From Alteromonas hispanica (GTDB taxonomy: Bacteria; Pseudomonadota; Gammaproteobacteria; Enterobacterales; Alteromonadaceae): a DNA stretch of 64,000 nt. The stretch is from contig NZ_JAAAWP010000012.1 in NCBI RefSeq assembly GCF_010500915.1, forward strand, positions 1 to 64,000, written 5' to 3'. Shown piece by piece: positions 48,316-63,082 of this stretch. Numbering within the stretch: the stretch's first letter is position 1; the number at the start of each line of letters is the position of its first letter. The notes under the pieces were generated by a model, which saw only the letters and a list, made by a program, of their open reading frames with translations, made no database searches and had not been told where the DNA came from. The position numbers and the translations under genes were made by a program.

Positions 48316-49452
48316 TCAACCTTTTAATCGCGTCGCTTCGGCAACTAATTTAGGAAAATATTCCAACGGCAGATATTGACCAAGTGCCATAAGCTTTTCA
48401 CCAAGTTGCTGGTAGCTTTGTGTTGTCACATTAATGTGCCCCATCTTGCGCTTTTCTCGTACCGACTTGCCATACCAATGCAGATGACTGCCATCAATAC
48501 TGAGCAATTCGCGAGAAAAGCTGCTGCATCCAATAATGTTGACCATGGCGCTAGGACCTAGTGGAGACGTGTCACCTAAAGGAAGCCCACATACTGCTCT
48601 GAGGTGGTTTTCGAACTGGCTGGTGACGGCCCCTGATTGACTCCAGTGACCTGAGTTATGAACTCGAGGAGCTAATTCGTTTACTAGCAGGGTATTGCTA
48701 ACCTGAAACAACTCAACGGCTAACACGCCTACATAATCCATACCCTCTGCCAGTTTGGTAAAAATTGTATGAGCTTGCTCTTGAAGCTCAGAATCTACAT
48801 TAGTAGCAGGAGCCACAGATACATGAAGTTGGCCTTGGTGGTGCAGATTCTCCGCTAGCGGATAGGTGCGAATATCTCCTTTCGCATTGCGTACCCCAAT
48901 AAGCGAAAGCTCTCTGTCGAAATTCACCATTTTTTCAACCACTAAAGGCACCGCTTCTAAGTCTAAACCTTGCAGTGATTTTTTCAGGTCGGGTAACTCT
49001 GATTCATCGCTGAGGCGCCATTGACCGTAGCCATCATAGCCATCGCGACTTGCCTTTAAGATAAGCTTGTTACCTAGTGCATCCACGCAAGCATCTAGCT
49101 GGTCTAAGTGTGTAACCACTTGATGTTCACAATTAGCTACGTCCATGGACTGCAGCAACTGCTTTTCACGCACTCTGTCAGCGCCAACTAAAATGCTTTG
49201 AATGTTCGGCATCAGTTTATTTGTTTGTGCCGCTACTTCTAGTAAACGCTCGGGCACATGCTCGAACTCAACCGTTAACGCATCGGCACCCTCTATGGCT
49301 TCATCAAGAGGAATATCTAACGGGGTTTTACTTACCGGATGAACTACTGTATCGCTGTTTACGTCTACAGCCTGAACATCAATACCTAAAGGGCTACCCG
49401 CTAGGTACATCATTTGTGCTAGTTGACCTGCACCGTAAACAACTACTCTCAT
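48316..49452 (-). CDS. purK: N5-carboxyaminoimidazole ribonucleotide synthase
   Basis: 378 residues. The ATP-grasp enzyme carboxylates AIR with bicarbonate and ATP in purine synthesis. [20 protein letters not shown] is the N-terminal nucleotide fold, [31 protein letters not shown] and [19 protein letters not shown] the grasp region, and [20 protein letters not shown] the metal site. It follows purE with a four-base overlap. Confidence 0.96.
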   Translation of the reverse strand: MRVVVYGAGQLAQMMYLAGSPLGIDVQAVDVNSDTVVHPVSKTPLDIPLDEAIEGADALTVEFEHVPERLLEVAAQTNKLMPNIQSILVGADRVREKQLLQSMDVANCEHQVVTHLDQLDACVDALGNKLILKASRDGYDGYGQWRLSDESELPDLKKSLQGLDLEAVPLVVEKMVNFDRELSLIGVRNAKGDIRTYPLAENLHHQGQLHVSVAPATNVDSELQEQAHTIFTKLAEGMDYVGVLAVELFQVSNTLLVNELAPRVHNSGHWSQSGAVTSQFENHLRAVCGLPLGDTSPLGPSAMVNIIGCSSFSRELLSIDGSHLHWYGKSVREKRKMGHINVTTQSYQQLGEKLMALGQYLPLEYFPKLVAEATRLKG

Positions 49453-49943
49453 TCATCTAACTCCAACGTATTACTTGACGCTAGCACTGTATCGCTCTGC
49501 GCTTGTCTAAATGCAATAATAGCATCGCGAACACTCTCATCTTGAAGTGCAACAACCTGAGCCGCTAGCAGCCCCGCATTAGCAGCGCCCGCTTCACCTA
49601 TAGCAAGTGTACCTACAGCCACGCCTTTAGGCATTTGAACAATAGACAATAACGAATCTAAACCGCTTAAGGCTTTAGACTTTACTGGGCATCCGAACAC
49701 GGGCAGATGCGTATGTGCCGCTATCATACCGGGTAAATGAGCAGCACCACCTGCACCTGCAATAATGGCACTAAAGCCTTCGTCTGCGGCACTTTCTGCG
49801 AACTCTACTAGTAGGTTGGGTGTTCTGTGGGCCGACACAACTTTGGCGTCAAACTCAACGTTGAAAGACTTCAGCATTTTTGCGGCCTGCTGCATGGTAG
49901 GCCAGTCTGAAGTAGAACCCATTACAATCGCGACTTTCGCCAT
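49449..49943 (-). CDS. purE: N5-carboxyaminoimidazole ribonucleotide mutase
   Basis: 164 residues. [38 protein letters not shown] and [20 protein letters not shown] are the class I PurE motifs, with the catalytic histidine in SAHRTP and [20 protein letters not shown] following. The enzyme shifts the carboxyl group made by PurK. The gene is first in the purEK operon. No clear PurR box is seen in the 170 bases upstream. Confidence 0.97.
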   Translation of the reverse strand: MAKVAIVMGSTSDWPTMQQAAKMLKSFNVEFDAKVVSAHRTPNLLVEFAESAADEGFSAIIAGAGGAAHLPGMIAAHTHLPVFGCPVKSKALSGLDSLLSIVQMPKGVAVGTLAIGEAGAANAGLLAAQVVALQDESVRDAIIAFRQAQSDTVLASSNTLELDE

Positions 49944-50121
49944 CTAGTGATCCTCGGGTTAGGTAAAAGAGACATGATTTGAAAGCCCGCGATTGTAGCG
50001 CAACTTGCAATAAATTCCCACTTCAATTCCCTGGGGCATGTTGATCTTTGCTGTACATTTTTGCGGCTCACAGACGCTGCCCGAGGTCGACGTCATAAAA
50101 GCACCGTAGCAATAGAAAAAA

Positions 50122-52932
50122 TCAACTTTTAGCTAGTTGGTTAGCCACTGTATTGAAGAGCATTCGCTTGCGTATAGGCTTACTTAAATAGGCATCCATT
50201 CCTGCGTTGAGGCACGCCTGTCTATCTTCTTCAAACGCGTTAGCCGTTAGCGCGATAATGCGAACTTCATCCTTATTTTTGCCCTGTTTTCGAATAAGAG
50301 ATGTGGCGGTTACCCCATCCATCACCGGCATTTGGCAATCCATAATAATCACATCAAATGCATATTTTTTTGCCGCTTCAAGAGCGTCCAGTCCATTTCT
50401 GGTTCTAATACAGCGAACGTTTGCACCTTTCAGCATATCCATGACTATTTCAGCATTGATATCATTGTCTTCAGCTAGCAGCACATGAATATTTTCCGGC
50501 AGCGTAGCAACCTCTGACATGGTTTTAACCGCACTACTTTCTCCCTCTTTACAAGGTATGAAGAATGTAAAAGTAGAGCCTTCACTAAGCGCACTCTTTA
50601 CTTGTATTTCTCCGCCCATAAGCTCGACAAGCCCTTTGCTGATTGCCAAGCCAAGCCCGGTTCCGCCGTAATAGCGTGTTGTAGAAGCGTCGGCCTGTTC
50701 AAACTTTTCAAAAATAGTATTCAGTTTGTCTTCTGAAATGCCGATTCCCGTATCGCTTATAGCAATAATTAGGTGGTTATCACGATATTCGGCACCAATG
50801 GTAATGGTCCCCTCATCGGTAAATTTTATGGCATTGCTAAGTAAATTATTAACCACTTGGCTCACCTTGCCAGCATCGGTAATCAACGCACTTGGCACCG
50901 AAGAGTCAATATTAACATCCACTGCAATATCTTTTATATCGGCAGAATACAGATACAACTCACGGGCAGAGTGAAGTAGCTCATGTATCTGTGTGTCTCG
51001 ATTATCGATCCCCATTTTTCCCGATTCTATTTTTGACCAGTCGAGGATACTGTCGAGAATAAGCAAGAGGTTAGTCGCTGAGCGAGAAATCGTTTTTGCT
51101 CTTGATGCGATATGCTCGGGCAGATTGTGTTCAAACATAAGTTCACAAGAGCCAATAATACCGTTCATTGGCGTTCGTATTTCGTGACTCATATTGGCCA
51201 GAAATTGCGTTTTCGCCGTGTTCGCCGCTTCCGCCGATTTAAGCGCGCTTTCTAAATGATGTGTTTTTTCCTCAATTCGCGCTTCAAGAGACTGATTCAG
51301 TTCGCCAAGTTCAACATTGAGTTGCTGTTCTTTTGCTCTGGTCTTGTCTAAATCGTCGAAGGCTTTTAATAACCTTTGCTCTAACTTTACAAACTCGGCA
51401 TTAACCGAGGTAAGCTCTTGAATATGAAGCGCTTGATGAGGAATTTTGCTTTCCCTGTTAGTAGAGGGATCAAAATTAGCAATGTAGCGAATGAGTCGCC
51501 TTAACGGCATGCTTATCATTCTGGCAACCAAAAAGCCGGTTATTGTTCCAAGAAGAGATAGCAACAGCAGCAATAAAAGATCTTTAAGCAGATAGCTGCT
51601 CATAGAGCTAAGAAGGTACTCATGCTTGAAGTAATAATTTACGGTCCAGTTGGCCTGAGCTATATCTCCTTTATAACGCAACCAGGTTTTGCCCTCAGGC
51701 CCATCCTGAATCTCATTACCGCATTCTGGTTCGCACGGATAGGTTGGTGCCTTACTGAGCGGTCGTAAATTTAGTGTCTCTGAAGCATAGACAACCTCAC
51801 CTTTTTGATCTTCTATGAGCAAAGAGAAACCGTTTAAACTGAGTTCATCGAAAATTGAAAAACTTTTCAACGAAAGTGAGCCTTCAATGATACCTATTGG
51901 CTTACCATCTTCAGATTTGATAGGCGCAGACATGGCAACAATCTGGTCGTTGCCGAAACCTCTTCCCTGGAAAACATTCGATAGATAAGGCTTCCCACTT
52001 TGCATGGCTTTGAAAAAGTAAGGTCTATAAGCAACGTTTGGTAAAACACCAGCTCTGACGTTTTCAATTAGATTAGGTGGGTAGGTATGGGTAATGTTGC
52101 CACTGTCATCGGTAACCAGAAATGTAATAAAATTTGGGTAAAGTGATGCTGCTATTGATAATTGCTTCGTCGCCCGAGCATCTAGCTGCTCGGCTCGCTT
52201 ATCACCCGACAGAGTTTGTGCTGTAGATGATATAACCCGCTGATGCTGACTAATAAAGTCTGATAACTGTTGCTGTAGTACGGCAACACGTTGTGCCATA
52301 TATCCTTTGATTTGTCGCTCTTGTTGCTGCTGAAACAGGCTTACCGATAGGTAAATAACGGCCGTAGAAGCCACAAAGAAACAGCCAGCAAAAAAATAGC
52401 TTAATAAAAAATTTAGCTTAACCTTTTCAGGTTCATAAGATAGCTTTCGCCGTAACCCGTGAGTGGTGAGATAAGCAAAGTGGCCTGACACAAGCCCCAA
52501 AACGCCGCTTATCCAAGTCACTAAAACACCCGATAAAAGCAAATTGAGGTTTTCAGTATCGTATAGAGCGTGTTCTAAAAATAATATTGGCACAAAAACA
52601 ATGGACCAAAATCCACCGCCGATTTTAATTATCTGTCTTAGCGACTTTTGATACCCAAAGAAGCTTAAAACAATGGGTAACAGTGTAAGGCTTTCTTTTC
52701 CGACGATACTTCCGTCGCTGAACCAAATAGGCGCACTAATGACCAATGCCATGGGAATAGAAAGCAGGGGTGGGAAGCGCAGCGCTGCATAAACAGCAGC
52801 ACCGCAGCCAAATACGGCAATACCTGCACTATCAAAAGGTGCAGGTATTGAATTAAGACCTGCACCTAATAAGCAAACAAGAAAAACGTTTAGCGCTAAA
52901 GACCAACTCAAATGAAAATCAGGTTTTCGCAA
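50122..52932 (-). CDS. Hybrid sensor histidine kinase (MASE-like, Cache, HAMP, HisKA, HATPase, REC)
   Basis: 936 residues. Five or more membrane segments in residues 1-155 form a MASE1-like sensor, then one more membrane segment at about 180. Residues 205-440 are a Cache-type periplasmic sensor ([20 protein letters not shown]), another membrane segment follows, then HAMP and coiled coil, HisKA with [15 protein letters not shown] (His near 581), HATPase with [13 protein letters not shown] and [18 protein letters not shown], and a C-terminal receiver with [14 protein letters not shown] (Asp near 863). No HPt domain is present, so the phosphate must be passed to a separate protein. Ligand unknown. 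Confidence 0.9.
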   Translation of the reverse strand: MRKPDFHLSWSLALNVFLVCLLGAGLNSIPAPFDSAGIAVFGCGAAVYAALRFPPLLSIPMALVISAPIWFSDGSIVGKESLTLLPIVLSFFGYQKSLRQIIKIGGGFWSIVFVPILFLEHALYDTENLNLLLSGVLVTWISGVLGLVSGHFAYLTTHGLRRKLSYEPEKVKLNFLLSYFFAGCFFVASTAVIYLSVSLFQQQQERQIKGYMAQRVAVLQQQLSDFISQHQRVISSTAQTLSGDKRAEQLDARATKQLSIAASLYPNFITFLVTDDSGNITHTYPPNLIENVRAGVLPNVAYRPYFFKAMQSGKPYLSNVFQGRGFGNDQIVAMSAPIKSEDGKPIGIIEGSLSLKSFSIFDELSLNGFSLLIEDQKGEVVYASETLNLRPLSKAPTYPCEPECGNEIQDGPEGKTWLRYKGDIAQANWTVNYYFKHEYLLSSMSSYLLKDLLLLLLLSLLGTITGFLVARMISMPLRRLIRYIANFDPSTNRESKIPHQALHIQELTSVNAEFVKLEQRLLKAFDDLDKTRAKEQQLNVELGELNQSLEARIEEKTHHLESALKSAEAANTAKTQFLANMSHEIRTPMNGIIGSCELMFEHNLPEHIASRAKTISRSATNLLLILDSILDWSKIESGKMGIDNRDTQIHELLHSARELYLYSADIKDIAVDVNIDSSVPSALITDAGKVSQVVNNLLSNAIKFTDEGTITIGAEYRDNHLIIAISDTGIGISEDKLNTIFEKFEQADASTTRYYGGTGLGLAISKGLVELMGGEIQVKSALSEGSTFTFFIPCKEGESSAVKTMSEVATLPENIHVLLAEDNDINAEIVMDMLKGANVRCIRTRNGLDALEAAKKYAFDVIIMDCQMPVMDGVTATSLIRKQGKNKDEVRIIALTANAFEEDRQACLNAGMDAYLSKPIRKRMLFNTVANQLAKS

Positions 52933-52952
52933 GAAACGTCTCCATCGTCATA

Positions 52953-54269
52953 TTAATGCTGCTCCATATAGTCGAGAGTAAAGTTCGTTAATAGCTTAAC
53001 GCCTAGTTTCATTCCAGAGTCATCAACATAAAACTCTGGAGTGTGGTGAGCAGGGCTATCTTTCTCTGATACATCAAGTGGCTTTCCACCAACCCAAACA
53101 TAAAGTCCAGGCACTTTTTCTTGAAAGAAAGAGAAATCTTCTGCACCGGTTACCGGGTTAGACAACAAGGTGTTCTCTGCTCCAGCAGTTCGCTGCATGG
53201 TAGGTAGCATCGCTTGCGTTAACTCAGGGTCGTTAAACGTTATTGGATAAGAATAATCAAGAGGCAAAGTAAGCTCAGCCTTCGCTCCCATACTTTCTGC
53301 AATACCTTTCACTTTGCGAGGCAGCGCTTCATAGATATGCTCACGTGCCGCTTTGTTGAGGGTTCTGATAGTGCCCACTAATTCAACTTCGTTAGGAATA
53401 ATATTTGACCTATTGCCGCCATGAATAGAGCCCACCGAAACAACGGCAGCATCATCTATTAACTTTATTTCACGGCTAACAATAGTTTGAATTGACATGA
53501 TCATCTGCGCCGCGGTGACTACAGGGTCAACACTTTTCCAAGGATAAGCACCGTGAGCTTGTTTACCGTGAATCACTATTTTAAACGGATCTACCGCTGC
53601 CATAGTGCCACCTGGCTTGTAGCGCACTTTGCCTACGTCGGTATTGGCATTGATGTGAAGCCCAAAAATCACATCTACATCGGGATTTTTAAGTACGCCT
53701 TCCTTAACCATAACCTCTGCTCCACCGGTTTCTCCGGCAGGCGCGCCCTCTTCTGCAGGCTGGAATATAAATTTCACTTTACCCTTAAGTTGGCCCTTAA
53801 TGTCGGTAAGGATTTTGGCGGCCCCCATCAACATGGCCATATGAGTGTCGTGGCCACAGGCATGCATCACAGGAACTTCATTGCCGTTGTATTCACCCAT
53901 TTGCTCAGACCGATATGGCAAGTCGTTTTGCTCTTTAACAGGCAAGCCGTCCATGTCTGCTCGAAGTGCAACGACAGGACCTGGTTTTCCCGAATCAAGA
54001 ATGGCTACTACCCCAGTTTTTGCAATACCTGTTTGTACTTCAAGGCCAAGGGACGTCAAATAAGATTCGATATATTCGGCAGTTTTAAATTCTCGGTTTG
54101 ATAGCTCAGGATATTGGTGGAAGTGATGGCGCCATTTAATGACATCAGGTTCGACATTCGTAGCAAGGGTATCTACATCGACAGAGGCTGCGCTAGCAGA
54201 GACTCCGATGGCCGTGCTAAACGTAAAAAGACTAGCTAAGGTTAACGCAACTAAATTTTTCCTAAACAT
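52953..54269 (-). CDS. M20-family amidohydrolase / peptidase, secreted
   Basis: 438 residues with a signal peptide (1-28, ending GVSASAA). IKWRHHFHQYPELSNREFKT, the VALRADMDGLPV strand, MHACGHDTHMAMLMGAAKIL with metal-binding cysteine and histidine, FIFQPAEEGAPAGETGGAEV with the catalytic glutamate and TGAEDFSFFQEKVPG follow the amidohydrolase (M20D) group that splits N-acyl amino acids and hippurate-like compounds. Periplasmic location is inferred from the leader. The substrate is unknown. Confidence 0.9.
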   Translation of the reverse strand: MFRKNLVALTLASLFTFSTAIGVSASAASVDVDTLATNVEPDVIKWRHHFHQYPELSNREFKTAEYIESYLTSLGLEVQTGIAKTGVVAILDSGKPGPVVALRADMDGLPVKEQNDLPYRSEQMGEYNGNEVPVMHACGHDTHMAMLMGAAKILTDIKGQLKGKVKFIFQPAEEGAPAGETGGAEVMVKEGVLKNPDVDVIFGLHINANTDVGKVRYKPGGTMAAVDPFKIVIHGKQAHGAYPWKSVDPVVTAAQMIMSIQTIVSREIKLIDDAAVVSVGSIHGGNRSNIIPNEVELVGTIRTLNKAAREHIYEALPRKVKGIAESMGAKAELTLPLDYSYPITFNDPELTQAMLPTMQRTAGAENTLLSNPVTGAEDFSFFQEKVPGLYVWVGGKPLDVSEKDSPAHHTPEFYVDDSGMKLGVKLLTNFTLDYMEQH

Positions 54270-54442
54270 GATGATTTTCCTTTGTTGTTTTCATCAGAAT
54301 AAAGCATCTGATTACAGAACACATCACTAACCTTATTGCTGATAATCAAAATAACGCATAGTGAAAAAGAAAAGTATTGTACGGAAGTCTAATGCCTTAG
54401 TTAGCGCCGCCAGTTAAAGAAGGTATAAGGGGGCTTAGAAAC

Positions 54443-54473
54443 AAAAAAAGCGCCTAGTATCCGGCGCTTTTTT
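54443..54473 (-). terminator. Terminator of rho
   Basis: AAAAAGCGCC and GGCGCTTTTT pair around a TAGTATCC loop; the A and T runs at both sides give a terminator on either strand. It lies 18 bases after the rho stop. Confidence 0.85.
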
Positions 54474-54490
54474 AAAACAATAGCTATTTA

Positions 54491-55756
54491 TTAGCTTTTT
54501 TGTCTTCGCATTGCATCGAAGAACTCATTGTTGGTCTTCGTCATAGAAAGCTTACTGATTAAGAACTCCATGGCATCAATTTCTGACATCTCGTGAACGA
54601 TTTTACGAAGGATCCACATTTTCTGAAGTTCATCTTGCTTCGTAAGAAGTTCTTCACGACGAGTACCAGAACGATTAAAGTCGATAGCTGGGAATACACG
54701 TTTTTCCGCAATTTTGCGGTTAAGGTGAAGTTCCATGTTACCAGTACCTTTAAACTCTTCGTAGATAACTTCATCCATTTTAGAGCCGGTATCGATAAGC
54801 GCTGTAGCGATAATAGTTAAACTACCACCTTCTTCAACGTTACGGGCAGCACCAAAGAAACGCTTTGGCTTGTGCAACGCATTGGCATCTACACCACCGG
54901 TGAGTACTTTACCTGATGATGGAATAACCGTGTTATAGGCACGAGCAAGACGAGTAATTGAGTCGAGAAGGATAACCACATCTTTCTTGTGCTCTACCAA
55001 CCGCTTCGCTTTTTCAATTACCATCTCTGCAACTTGAACGTGGCGACTTGCTGGTTCATCGAACGTCGATGCGACTACCTCACCTTGTACAAGACGATGC
55101 ATTTCTGTTACTTCTTCTGGACGCTCATCGATAAGCAATACCATTAGCTCACACTCAGGGTGGTTGGCAGCAATAGATTGAGCGATATTTTGAAGTAGAA
55201 GAGTTTTACCTGCTTTAGGCGGTGCTACAATAAGACCGCGCTGACCGCGACCAATAGGCGATGCTAAATCAAGTACTCGCGCTGTAATATCTTCTGTTGA
55301 GCCATTACCACGTTCCATGCGCAAACGGTCTGCTGCATGCAAAGGAGTAAGGTTTTCGAACAAGATTTTGTTTCGTGAGTTTTCAGGCTTGTCGAAGTTT
55401 ACTTCGCGTATTTTTAACAGCGCAAAGTAACGTTCACTGTCTTTTGGTGGACGAATTTTTCCTGCAATGGTGTCACCAGTTCGCAGATTGAAGCGACGTA
55501 TCTGGCTTGGCGATACATAAATATCATCCGGACCTGCAAGATAAGAAGAGTCAGCTGAACGTAAGAAGCCGAAACCGTCCTGTAAAATCTCTAAAACTCC
55601 ATCTCCGAAGATATCTTCGCCGCTTTTCGCATGCGTCTTCAAAATGGAGAATATGATGTCTTGTTTTCTGGCGCGAGCCATATTTTCAAGGCCCATTTTT
55701 TCGGCCATGTTAACCAACTCGCTAATTGGTTTATTCTTTAATTCGGTTAAATTCAT
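54491..55756 (-). CDS. rho: Transcription termination factor Rho
   Basis: 421 residues with the start at ATG 55756, which gives the canonical [15 protein letters not shown]; a GTG at 55804 in frame adds 16 residues. The RNA-binding cold-shock fold ([20 protein letters not shown]), the Walker [21 protein letters not shown], Walker [18 protein letters not shown] loop [20 protein letters not shown] and R loop region are all intact. Rho is a hexameric ATP-driven helicase that ends transcription. A 250-base leader upstream fits autoregulation as in E. coli. Confidence 0.97.
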   Translation of the reverse strand: MNLTELKNKPISELVNMAEKMGLENMARARKQDIIFSILKTHAKSGEDIFGDGVLEILQDGFGFLRSADSSYLAGPDDIYVSPSQIRRFNLRTGDTIAGKIRPPKDSERYFALLKIREVNFDKPENSRNKILFENLTPLHAADRLRMERGNGSTEDITARVLDLASPIGRGQRGLIVAPPKAGKTLLLQNIAQSIAANHPECELMVLLIDERPEEVTEMHRLVQGEVVASTFDEPASRHVQVAEMVIEKAKRLVEHKKDVVILLDSITRLARAYNTVIPSSGKVLTGGVDANALHKPKRFFGAARNVEEGGSLTIIATALIDTGSKMDEVIYEEFKGTGNMELHLNRKIAEKRVFPAIDFNRSGTRREELLTKQDELQKMWILRKIVHEMSEIDAMEFLISKLSMTKTNNEFFDAMRRQKS

Positions 55757-55984
55757 ACTGGTGGGTCTTTGTGCTTGAACTTCGCTTACAGGACTTTTGG
55801 TCACTCTGTTCTCGTTTAGATTTGGTATCGCCCGGATTTGGACATGTGCAGAATGCTGCTCGGATGAGCGCTGAGAGAAAAGTTAGCACTATATTTAATC
55901 AACGTCCAGCGATTTGCTCACTAAATGTTAATTAAATTGGGCTTACTATCCTAAAGTGTAATGCAACAGGGCGTGATCAAAAAA

Positions 55985-56014
55985 CCGATGTAGAGGTTAG
56001 CTACACCGGCTTTT
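55985..56014 (-). terminator. Terminator of trxA
   Basis: CCGATGTAG and CTACACCGG form a stem with one mismatch; on the minus strand the hairpin is followed by TTTTTTGATC. It ends trxA 10 bases after its stop codon. Confidence 0.75.
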
Positions 56015-56023
56015 CTTGTTCAA

Positions 56024-56350
56024 TTACAGGTTTTCGTTAAGAAACTCTGTTAGTTGAGTTTTTGATAACGCACCTACTTTCGTAGCAGCAACATTACCAT
56101 TTTTGAAAAGTAACAGTGTTGGAATGCCGCGAATACCGTATTTAGGCGGAGTTTCGTTATTTTCATCGACATTCAACTTGCCAACTGTTAACTTGCCATC
56201 AAACTCGATCGCAACTTCTTCTAAGATAGGCGCGATCATTTTACAGGGGCCACACCATTCGGCCCAAAAGTCAACTAGTACAGGACTGTCAGCATTGATA
56301 ACATCTGCTTCGAATTTATCGTCAGATAACTGGATAATTTTGTCGCTCAT
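56024..56350 (-). CDS. trxA: Thioredoxin 1
   Basis: 108 residues from ATG 56350, with GGAGAAAAG upstream; a longer frame to 56434 is not used. The active site is [18 protein letters not shown], and [13 protein letters not shown] carries the cis-proline, all as in E. coli TrxA. It reduces protein disulfides in the cytoplasm. It stands back to back with rhlB, as in related gammaproteobacteria. Confidence 0.97.
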   Translation of the reverse strand: MSDKIIQLSDDKFEADVINADSPVLVDFWAEWCGPCKMIAPILEEVAIEFDGKLTVGKLNVDENNETPPKYGIRGIPTLLLFKNGNVAATKVGALSKTQLTEFLNENL

Positions 56351-56450
56351 TCTTTTCTCCGTTTGTGGTCTGTTGCTGAGTATACTCAGCTTTACCATAA
56401 GTGTTATATAGAAACTGTTTTTTAATGCAAGCACTGATAAGCTATAAGCT

Positions 56451-57737
56451 ATGCCTACTCATTTAACTGAAACTCATTTTTCCGACCTGCCGATCAACAG
56501 CAAAGTCGTTGACGCCTTGACGGCAGAGAATTTTTCGCATTGTACACCAATTCAGGCACTTGCACTGCCTCCGTTATTAGAAGGTCTCGATATTGCGGGC
56601 CAAGCTCAAACGGGCACGGGAAAAACCATTGCGTTTCTGGTCGCTACATTCCATTACCTGCTAAGCAAAGCAGAAAACTCAAGTAACAGCAAATCAGACG
56701 GTCCGCGCGCCATTATTATGGCTCCGACACGTGAACTGGCTGTGCAAATATTTAACGATGCCAAGTTGCTCAGTGAGCATACTGGAATATCGCTTGGGTT
56801 GATTTATGGGGGCGAAGGTTACCAAAGTCAACGCGAAACCCTAGAAGAAGGGGTGGATATTATTATTGGCACGACAGGGCGCATTTTGGATTACTACAAA
56901 CAGGACGTCTTTACGCTAGATAATATTCAGGTAGCCGTACTTGATGAGGCCGATCGTATGTTCGATTTGGGTTTCATTAAAGATATTCGCTTCTTATTCC
57001 GCCGCATGCCTCCGGCAGGTGAGCGCCTAAGCATGCTGTTCTCTGCCACGCTAAGTTACCGCGTACAGGAATTAGCATACGAGCACATGAACAATCCAAC
57101 TCATGTTCAAGTAGCGCCCGAACAAACCACGGCAACACGTGTTAGCCAAGAACTGTTCTATCCATCTGACGAAGATAAGATGCTGCTTCTTCTCACATTG
57201 TTAGAAGAAGAATGGCCGGAAAAAGCCATTGTGTTTGCCAATACCAAGCACAGCTGTGAAAAGGTAACTGATTGGCTTACCGCTGATGGACACCGTGTTG
57301 GCTTATTAAGCGGCGACGTGCCTCAAAAGAAACGCCTGGGTATTCTAGAAGATTTTACCAAAGGCGCACTGGATATACTTGTTGCCACCGACGTAGCTGC
57401 GCGCGGATTACACATCGATGCGGTAACGCACGTGTTTAACTATGATTTACCTGATGACGCCGAAGATTACGTGCACCGTATTGGTCGCACCGGCCGTGCA
57501 GGAAGAAGCGGTATTGCTATTAGCTTTGCTTGTGAGAAGTATGCGCTTAACTTACCCGCGATTGAAAAATACATTAACGCTACCATTCCGGTAACAGACT
57601 ACGATAGAACCGCACTATTGGAAGATATTAAGCCACCAAGACCGCGAAAGAAGAGAGTGCCCAATAATCGAAACTCTTCACGTAGAGGAAATAGCCGAGG
57701 GCGTGGTAAACCTCAGCAAAGACATACAAACAAGTAA
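56451..57737 (+). CDS. rhlB: ATP-dependent RNA helicase RhlB
   Basis: 428 residues. The Q motif ([18 protein letters not shown]), Walker [24 protein letters not shown] ([15 protein letters not shown]), FSATLSYR, and in the second domain [14 protein letters not shown] and [13 protein letters not shown] are all present. The basic tail ([14 protein letters not shown]) binds RNA. RhlB unwinds RNA for degradosome action. The gppA gene follows 27 bases later. Confidence 0.96.
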   Translation: MPTHLTETHFSDLPINSKVVDALTAENFSHCTPIQALALPPLLEGLDIAGQAQTGTGKTIAFLVATFHYLLSKAENSSNSKSDGPRAIIMAPTRELAVQIFNDAKLLSEHTGISLGLIYGGEGYQSQRETLEEGVDIIIGTTGRILDYYKQDVFTLDNIQVAVLDEADRMFDLGFIKDIRFLFRRMPPAGERLSMLFSATLSYRVQELAYEHMNNPTHVQVAPEQTTATRVSQELFYPSDEDKMLLLLTLLEEEWPEKAIVFANTKHSCEKVTDWLTADGHRVGLLSGDVPQKKRLGILEDFTKGALDILVATDVAARGLHIDAVTHVFNYDLPDDAEDYVHRIGRTGRAGRSGIAISFACEKYALNLPAIEKYINATIPVTDYDRTALLEDIKPPRPRKKRVPNNRNSSRRGNSRGRGKPQQRHTNK

Positions 57738-57764
57738 GATATAAGAAACACTATACGAGATACT

Positions 57765-59276
57765 ATGCAGGCAGAACTCCAGCACGATGCCCAAACCTAC
57801 GGTGAATATTATGCCGCCGTAGATTTAGGCTCAAACAGTTTTCACATGGTCATTGTCCATGTTGTTAATGGTAGCGTTCAAATTATTGGTAAAATAAAGC
57901 AAAAGGTGCGATTAGCAGCAGGGCTTGACGATAATTTTTTGCTTGATGAAACAAGTATGGAACGAGGCTGGCAATGCCTGCAAGTGTTCTCTGAAAGGCT
58001 GCAAGATATTCCCCCTTCAAACATCAAGATAGTGGCAACCGCAACGCTGCGTCTTGCAACCAACGCACATGTTTTTGTGCGCAAAGCTGAAGAGATCCTT
58101 AACCACAAGCTCAATATAATTAGCGGCGAAGAAGAAGCCAGGCAGATATATTTAGGCGTCGCCTATACCTCCGCTAATCAGGGCAACAGCTTGGTTATTG
58201 ATATCGGTGGCGCTAGCACTGAAATCATTATCGGTAATGATATGCAGCCTATCCATCTTAAAAGTTTGGACATGGGTTGCGTTACCTTTATGGAGCGCTA
58301 CTTTCAACGTGGTGTTATTAACACCGAAAATTTTGATCAAGCAAAGAAAGCGGCTCATTCACTCATAAATGAAGTGTCTAACGCGTTTCTTTGTTTTGAT
58401 TGGGAAAACTGTTTAGGTGCGTCTGGCACACCACAAGCCATTACTGAAATACTGGTTGCACAGGGGATAAGTGACGCAATAAGGCTAGACTACCTTTACC
58501 ACCTGCAACAGCAATGTGTTGAATGTGGCTCTTTAGGCCAACTTGAAATAGAGGGTTTAGAAGAAAGCAGAAAAGCGATATTCCCTTCCGGACTTGCTAT
58601 TTTAATAAGTCTTTTTGAGGCGTTACATATCAAGCATATGAACATTTCTGGAGGCGCGTTACGAGAAGGTTTGATTTACGGCATGTTAGACAATGTCACT
58701 GACAATGATCGTAGACAACAAACACTTAATCAGACCAAGCAGCGCTATCATATAGATACAGCCCACGCGGTTTCTGTGAGGCAAGTTGCCCTGTCGCTTT
58801 GCTATCAGCTGTGCAGACAACAAAATATCTGTCATTTAGATACCGAAACCATCTTAGGCGCGGCAGCTGAGCTGCACGAGATTGGGCTTCATATAGAATA
58901 CAAACGTCATCATGAACACGGCGCTTATATTCTTAGCTTTATCGACTTACCAGGGTTTACACGCCTACAGCGAACGGCTATTCGAGAACTAGTATCCCAG
59001 CACAGGCTAGCCATATCTGAGGATGTATTCGATAACTATCATCATGATTACCGCCCCATGCTAAAGGGGTTGCTTCGTGTTTTACGTATTGCCGTAGTGC
59101 TTTGCTTGCGCAGGCAAAACAAGCATATTCCTGATGTAAAACTTGTTTGTAATGACAGTAAATGGACGCTCACTTTTCCTGAGGGCTGGCTAAAATCTCA
59201 CCCCTTGATAAACGCTGAATTAGCTAATGAGTGCTGGCTTCAACACAAAGCCGGCTGTGAGCTTGTTTGCATTTAG
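57765..59276 (+). CDS. gppA: Guanosine-5'-triphosphate,3'-diphosphate pyrophosphatase
   Basis: 503 residues. AVDLGSNSFHMVIVHVVNG is the phosphate-1 loop of the Ppx/GppA ASKHA fold, VATATLRLATNAH, IISGEEEARQIYLGVAY, LVIDIGGASTEIIIGND and the GCVTFMERYF follow. The C-terminal domain (about 310-503) with ILGAAAELHEIGLHIEYKRH carries the HD-like hydrolase residues of long Ppx/GppA. The enzyme turns pppGpp into ppGpp or cleaves polyphosphate. A perfect terminator follows. Confidence 0.92.
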   Translation: MQAELQHDAQTYGEYYAAVDLGSNSFHMVIVHVVNGSVQIIGKIKQKVRLAAGLDDNFLLDETSMERGWQCLQVFSERLQDIPPSNIKIVATATLRLATNAHVFVRKAEEILNHKLNIISGEEEARQIYLGVAYTSANQGNSLVIDIGGASTEIIIGNDMQPIHLKSLDMGCVTFMERYFQRGVINTENFDQAKKAAHSLINEVSNAFLCFDWENCLGASGTPQAITEILVAQGISDAIRLDYLYHLQQQCVECGSLGQLEIEGLEESRKAIFPSGLAILISLFEALHIKHMNISGGALREGLIYGMLDNVTDNDRRQQTLNQTKQRYHIDTAHAVSVRQVALSLCYQLCRQQNICHLDTETILGAAAELHEIGLHIEYKRHHEHGAYILSFIDLPGFTRLQRTAIRELVSQHRLAISEDVFDNYHHDYRPMLKGLLRVLRIAVVLCLRRQNKHIPDVKLVCNDSKWTLTFPEGWLKSHPLINAELANECWLQHKAGCELVCI

Positions 59277-59328
59277 CTTATTTACATAAAAATCTTAAGC
59301 AAAGCCGCATTTATACAGGCTCAACACA

Positions 59329-59369
59329 AAGCGCCGCCAAATGTACAAAATACATTTGGCGGCGCTTTT
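59329..59369. terminator. Bidirectional rho-independent terminator
   Basis: A 17-base perfect stem (AAGCGCCGCCAAATGTA with its complement) around loop CAAAA, followed by TT on the + strand, with AA before it. It stands between the convergent gppA and hemB genes. Confidence 0.92.
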
Positions 59370-59408
59370 GCTCGCTCTTTTAAAAAATAAAGGCTGTTAC
59401 TTATTTAT

Positions 59409-62302
<2,894 letters not shown>

Positions 62303-62305
62303 ATC

Positions 62306-63082
62306 TCAGTCAATACTAAATAAGGTTAGCGTATTAACAAAACTGCTTTTACTAAGCTGTTGGGCCGGAACACCAAGCATATCGCTAACCTGCTCTACAA
62401 TGTGGGGTAAAAAAGCAGGCTCATTGTTTCTTTTTCTTGGTCTCAGTGTTTTTGGGAAAAGGTAAGGCGCATCGGTCTCGAAAATGAGTCTATCGTGAGG
62501 AATACACGTAATAGCATTTCTTAACGACTCACCGCGTTTTTCGTCGCAAACCCACCCTGTAATTCCAATATACAACCCTAAGGCTAAGTACTCTTTTGCT
62601 TCCTCTACACCTCCGGTGAAGCAGTGCGCGATACCATTGGGTAGTTGGGGAATATATTTTCTTAGCAGCGCTATTTGAGGTTCAAAGGCATCACGCTCGT
62701 GCAAGTACACAGGTTTTTGCAGCTTGACAGCAATCTTTAGCTGCTCCTCAAACACCGATAGCTGAGTTTCTTGCGCAGAAAAATTGCGATTAAAATCTAA
62801 ACCACACTCCCCTATTGCAACACAGCCCTTTTGTTGAGCAAGTTGCTCGAGTTGCATCAACCCGTGTGCATTTACGTCTTTTGCATTGTGCGGGTGGACA
62901 CCAATGGTGTAACAACAGATATCGGGGTATTTAAGATATAGCTGGTACGCATCATCCCACTCGTTTGGATGGGTGGTAATAATGCATAACCTTGCAACGC
63001 CAGCGTCATTCGCTTGCTGAATAACTTCGTCAGCACTAAATCGCCCGTCTAGCAGATTTACGCCGGCGTCGAACAGTTTCAT
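62306..63082 (-). CDS. tatD: TatD-family deoxyribonuclease
   Basis: 258 residues. The start MKLFDAGVNLLDGRF lacks the HxH of most TatD-like proteins, just as E. coli TatD itself does. VAIGECGLDFNRNFSAQETQ, QKPVYLHERDAF, GIAHCFTGGVEEAKEYLALG and FETDAPYLFPKTLRPRKRNN (in part) hold the remaining metal residues. The protein acts as an exonuclease linked to DNA quality control. It follows a secreted protein and tatC in order, as in the tat operons. Confidence 0.92.
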   Translation of the reverse strand: MKLFDAGVNLLDGRFSADEVIQQANDAGVARLCIITTHPNEWDDAYQLYLKYPDICCYTIGVHPHNAKDVNAHGLMQLEQLAQQKGCVAIGECGLDFNRNFSAQETQLSVFEEQLKIAVKLQKPVYLHERDAFEPQIALLRKYIPQLPNGIAHCFTGGVEEAKEYLALGLYIGITGWVCDEKRGESLRNAITCIPHDRLIFETDAPYLFPKTLRPRKRNNEPAFLPHIVEQVSDMLGVPAQQLSKSSFVNTLTLFSID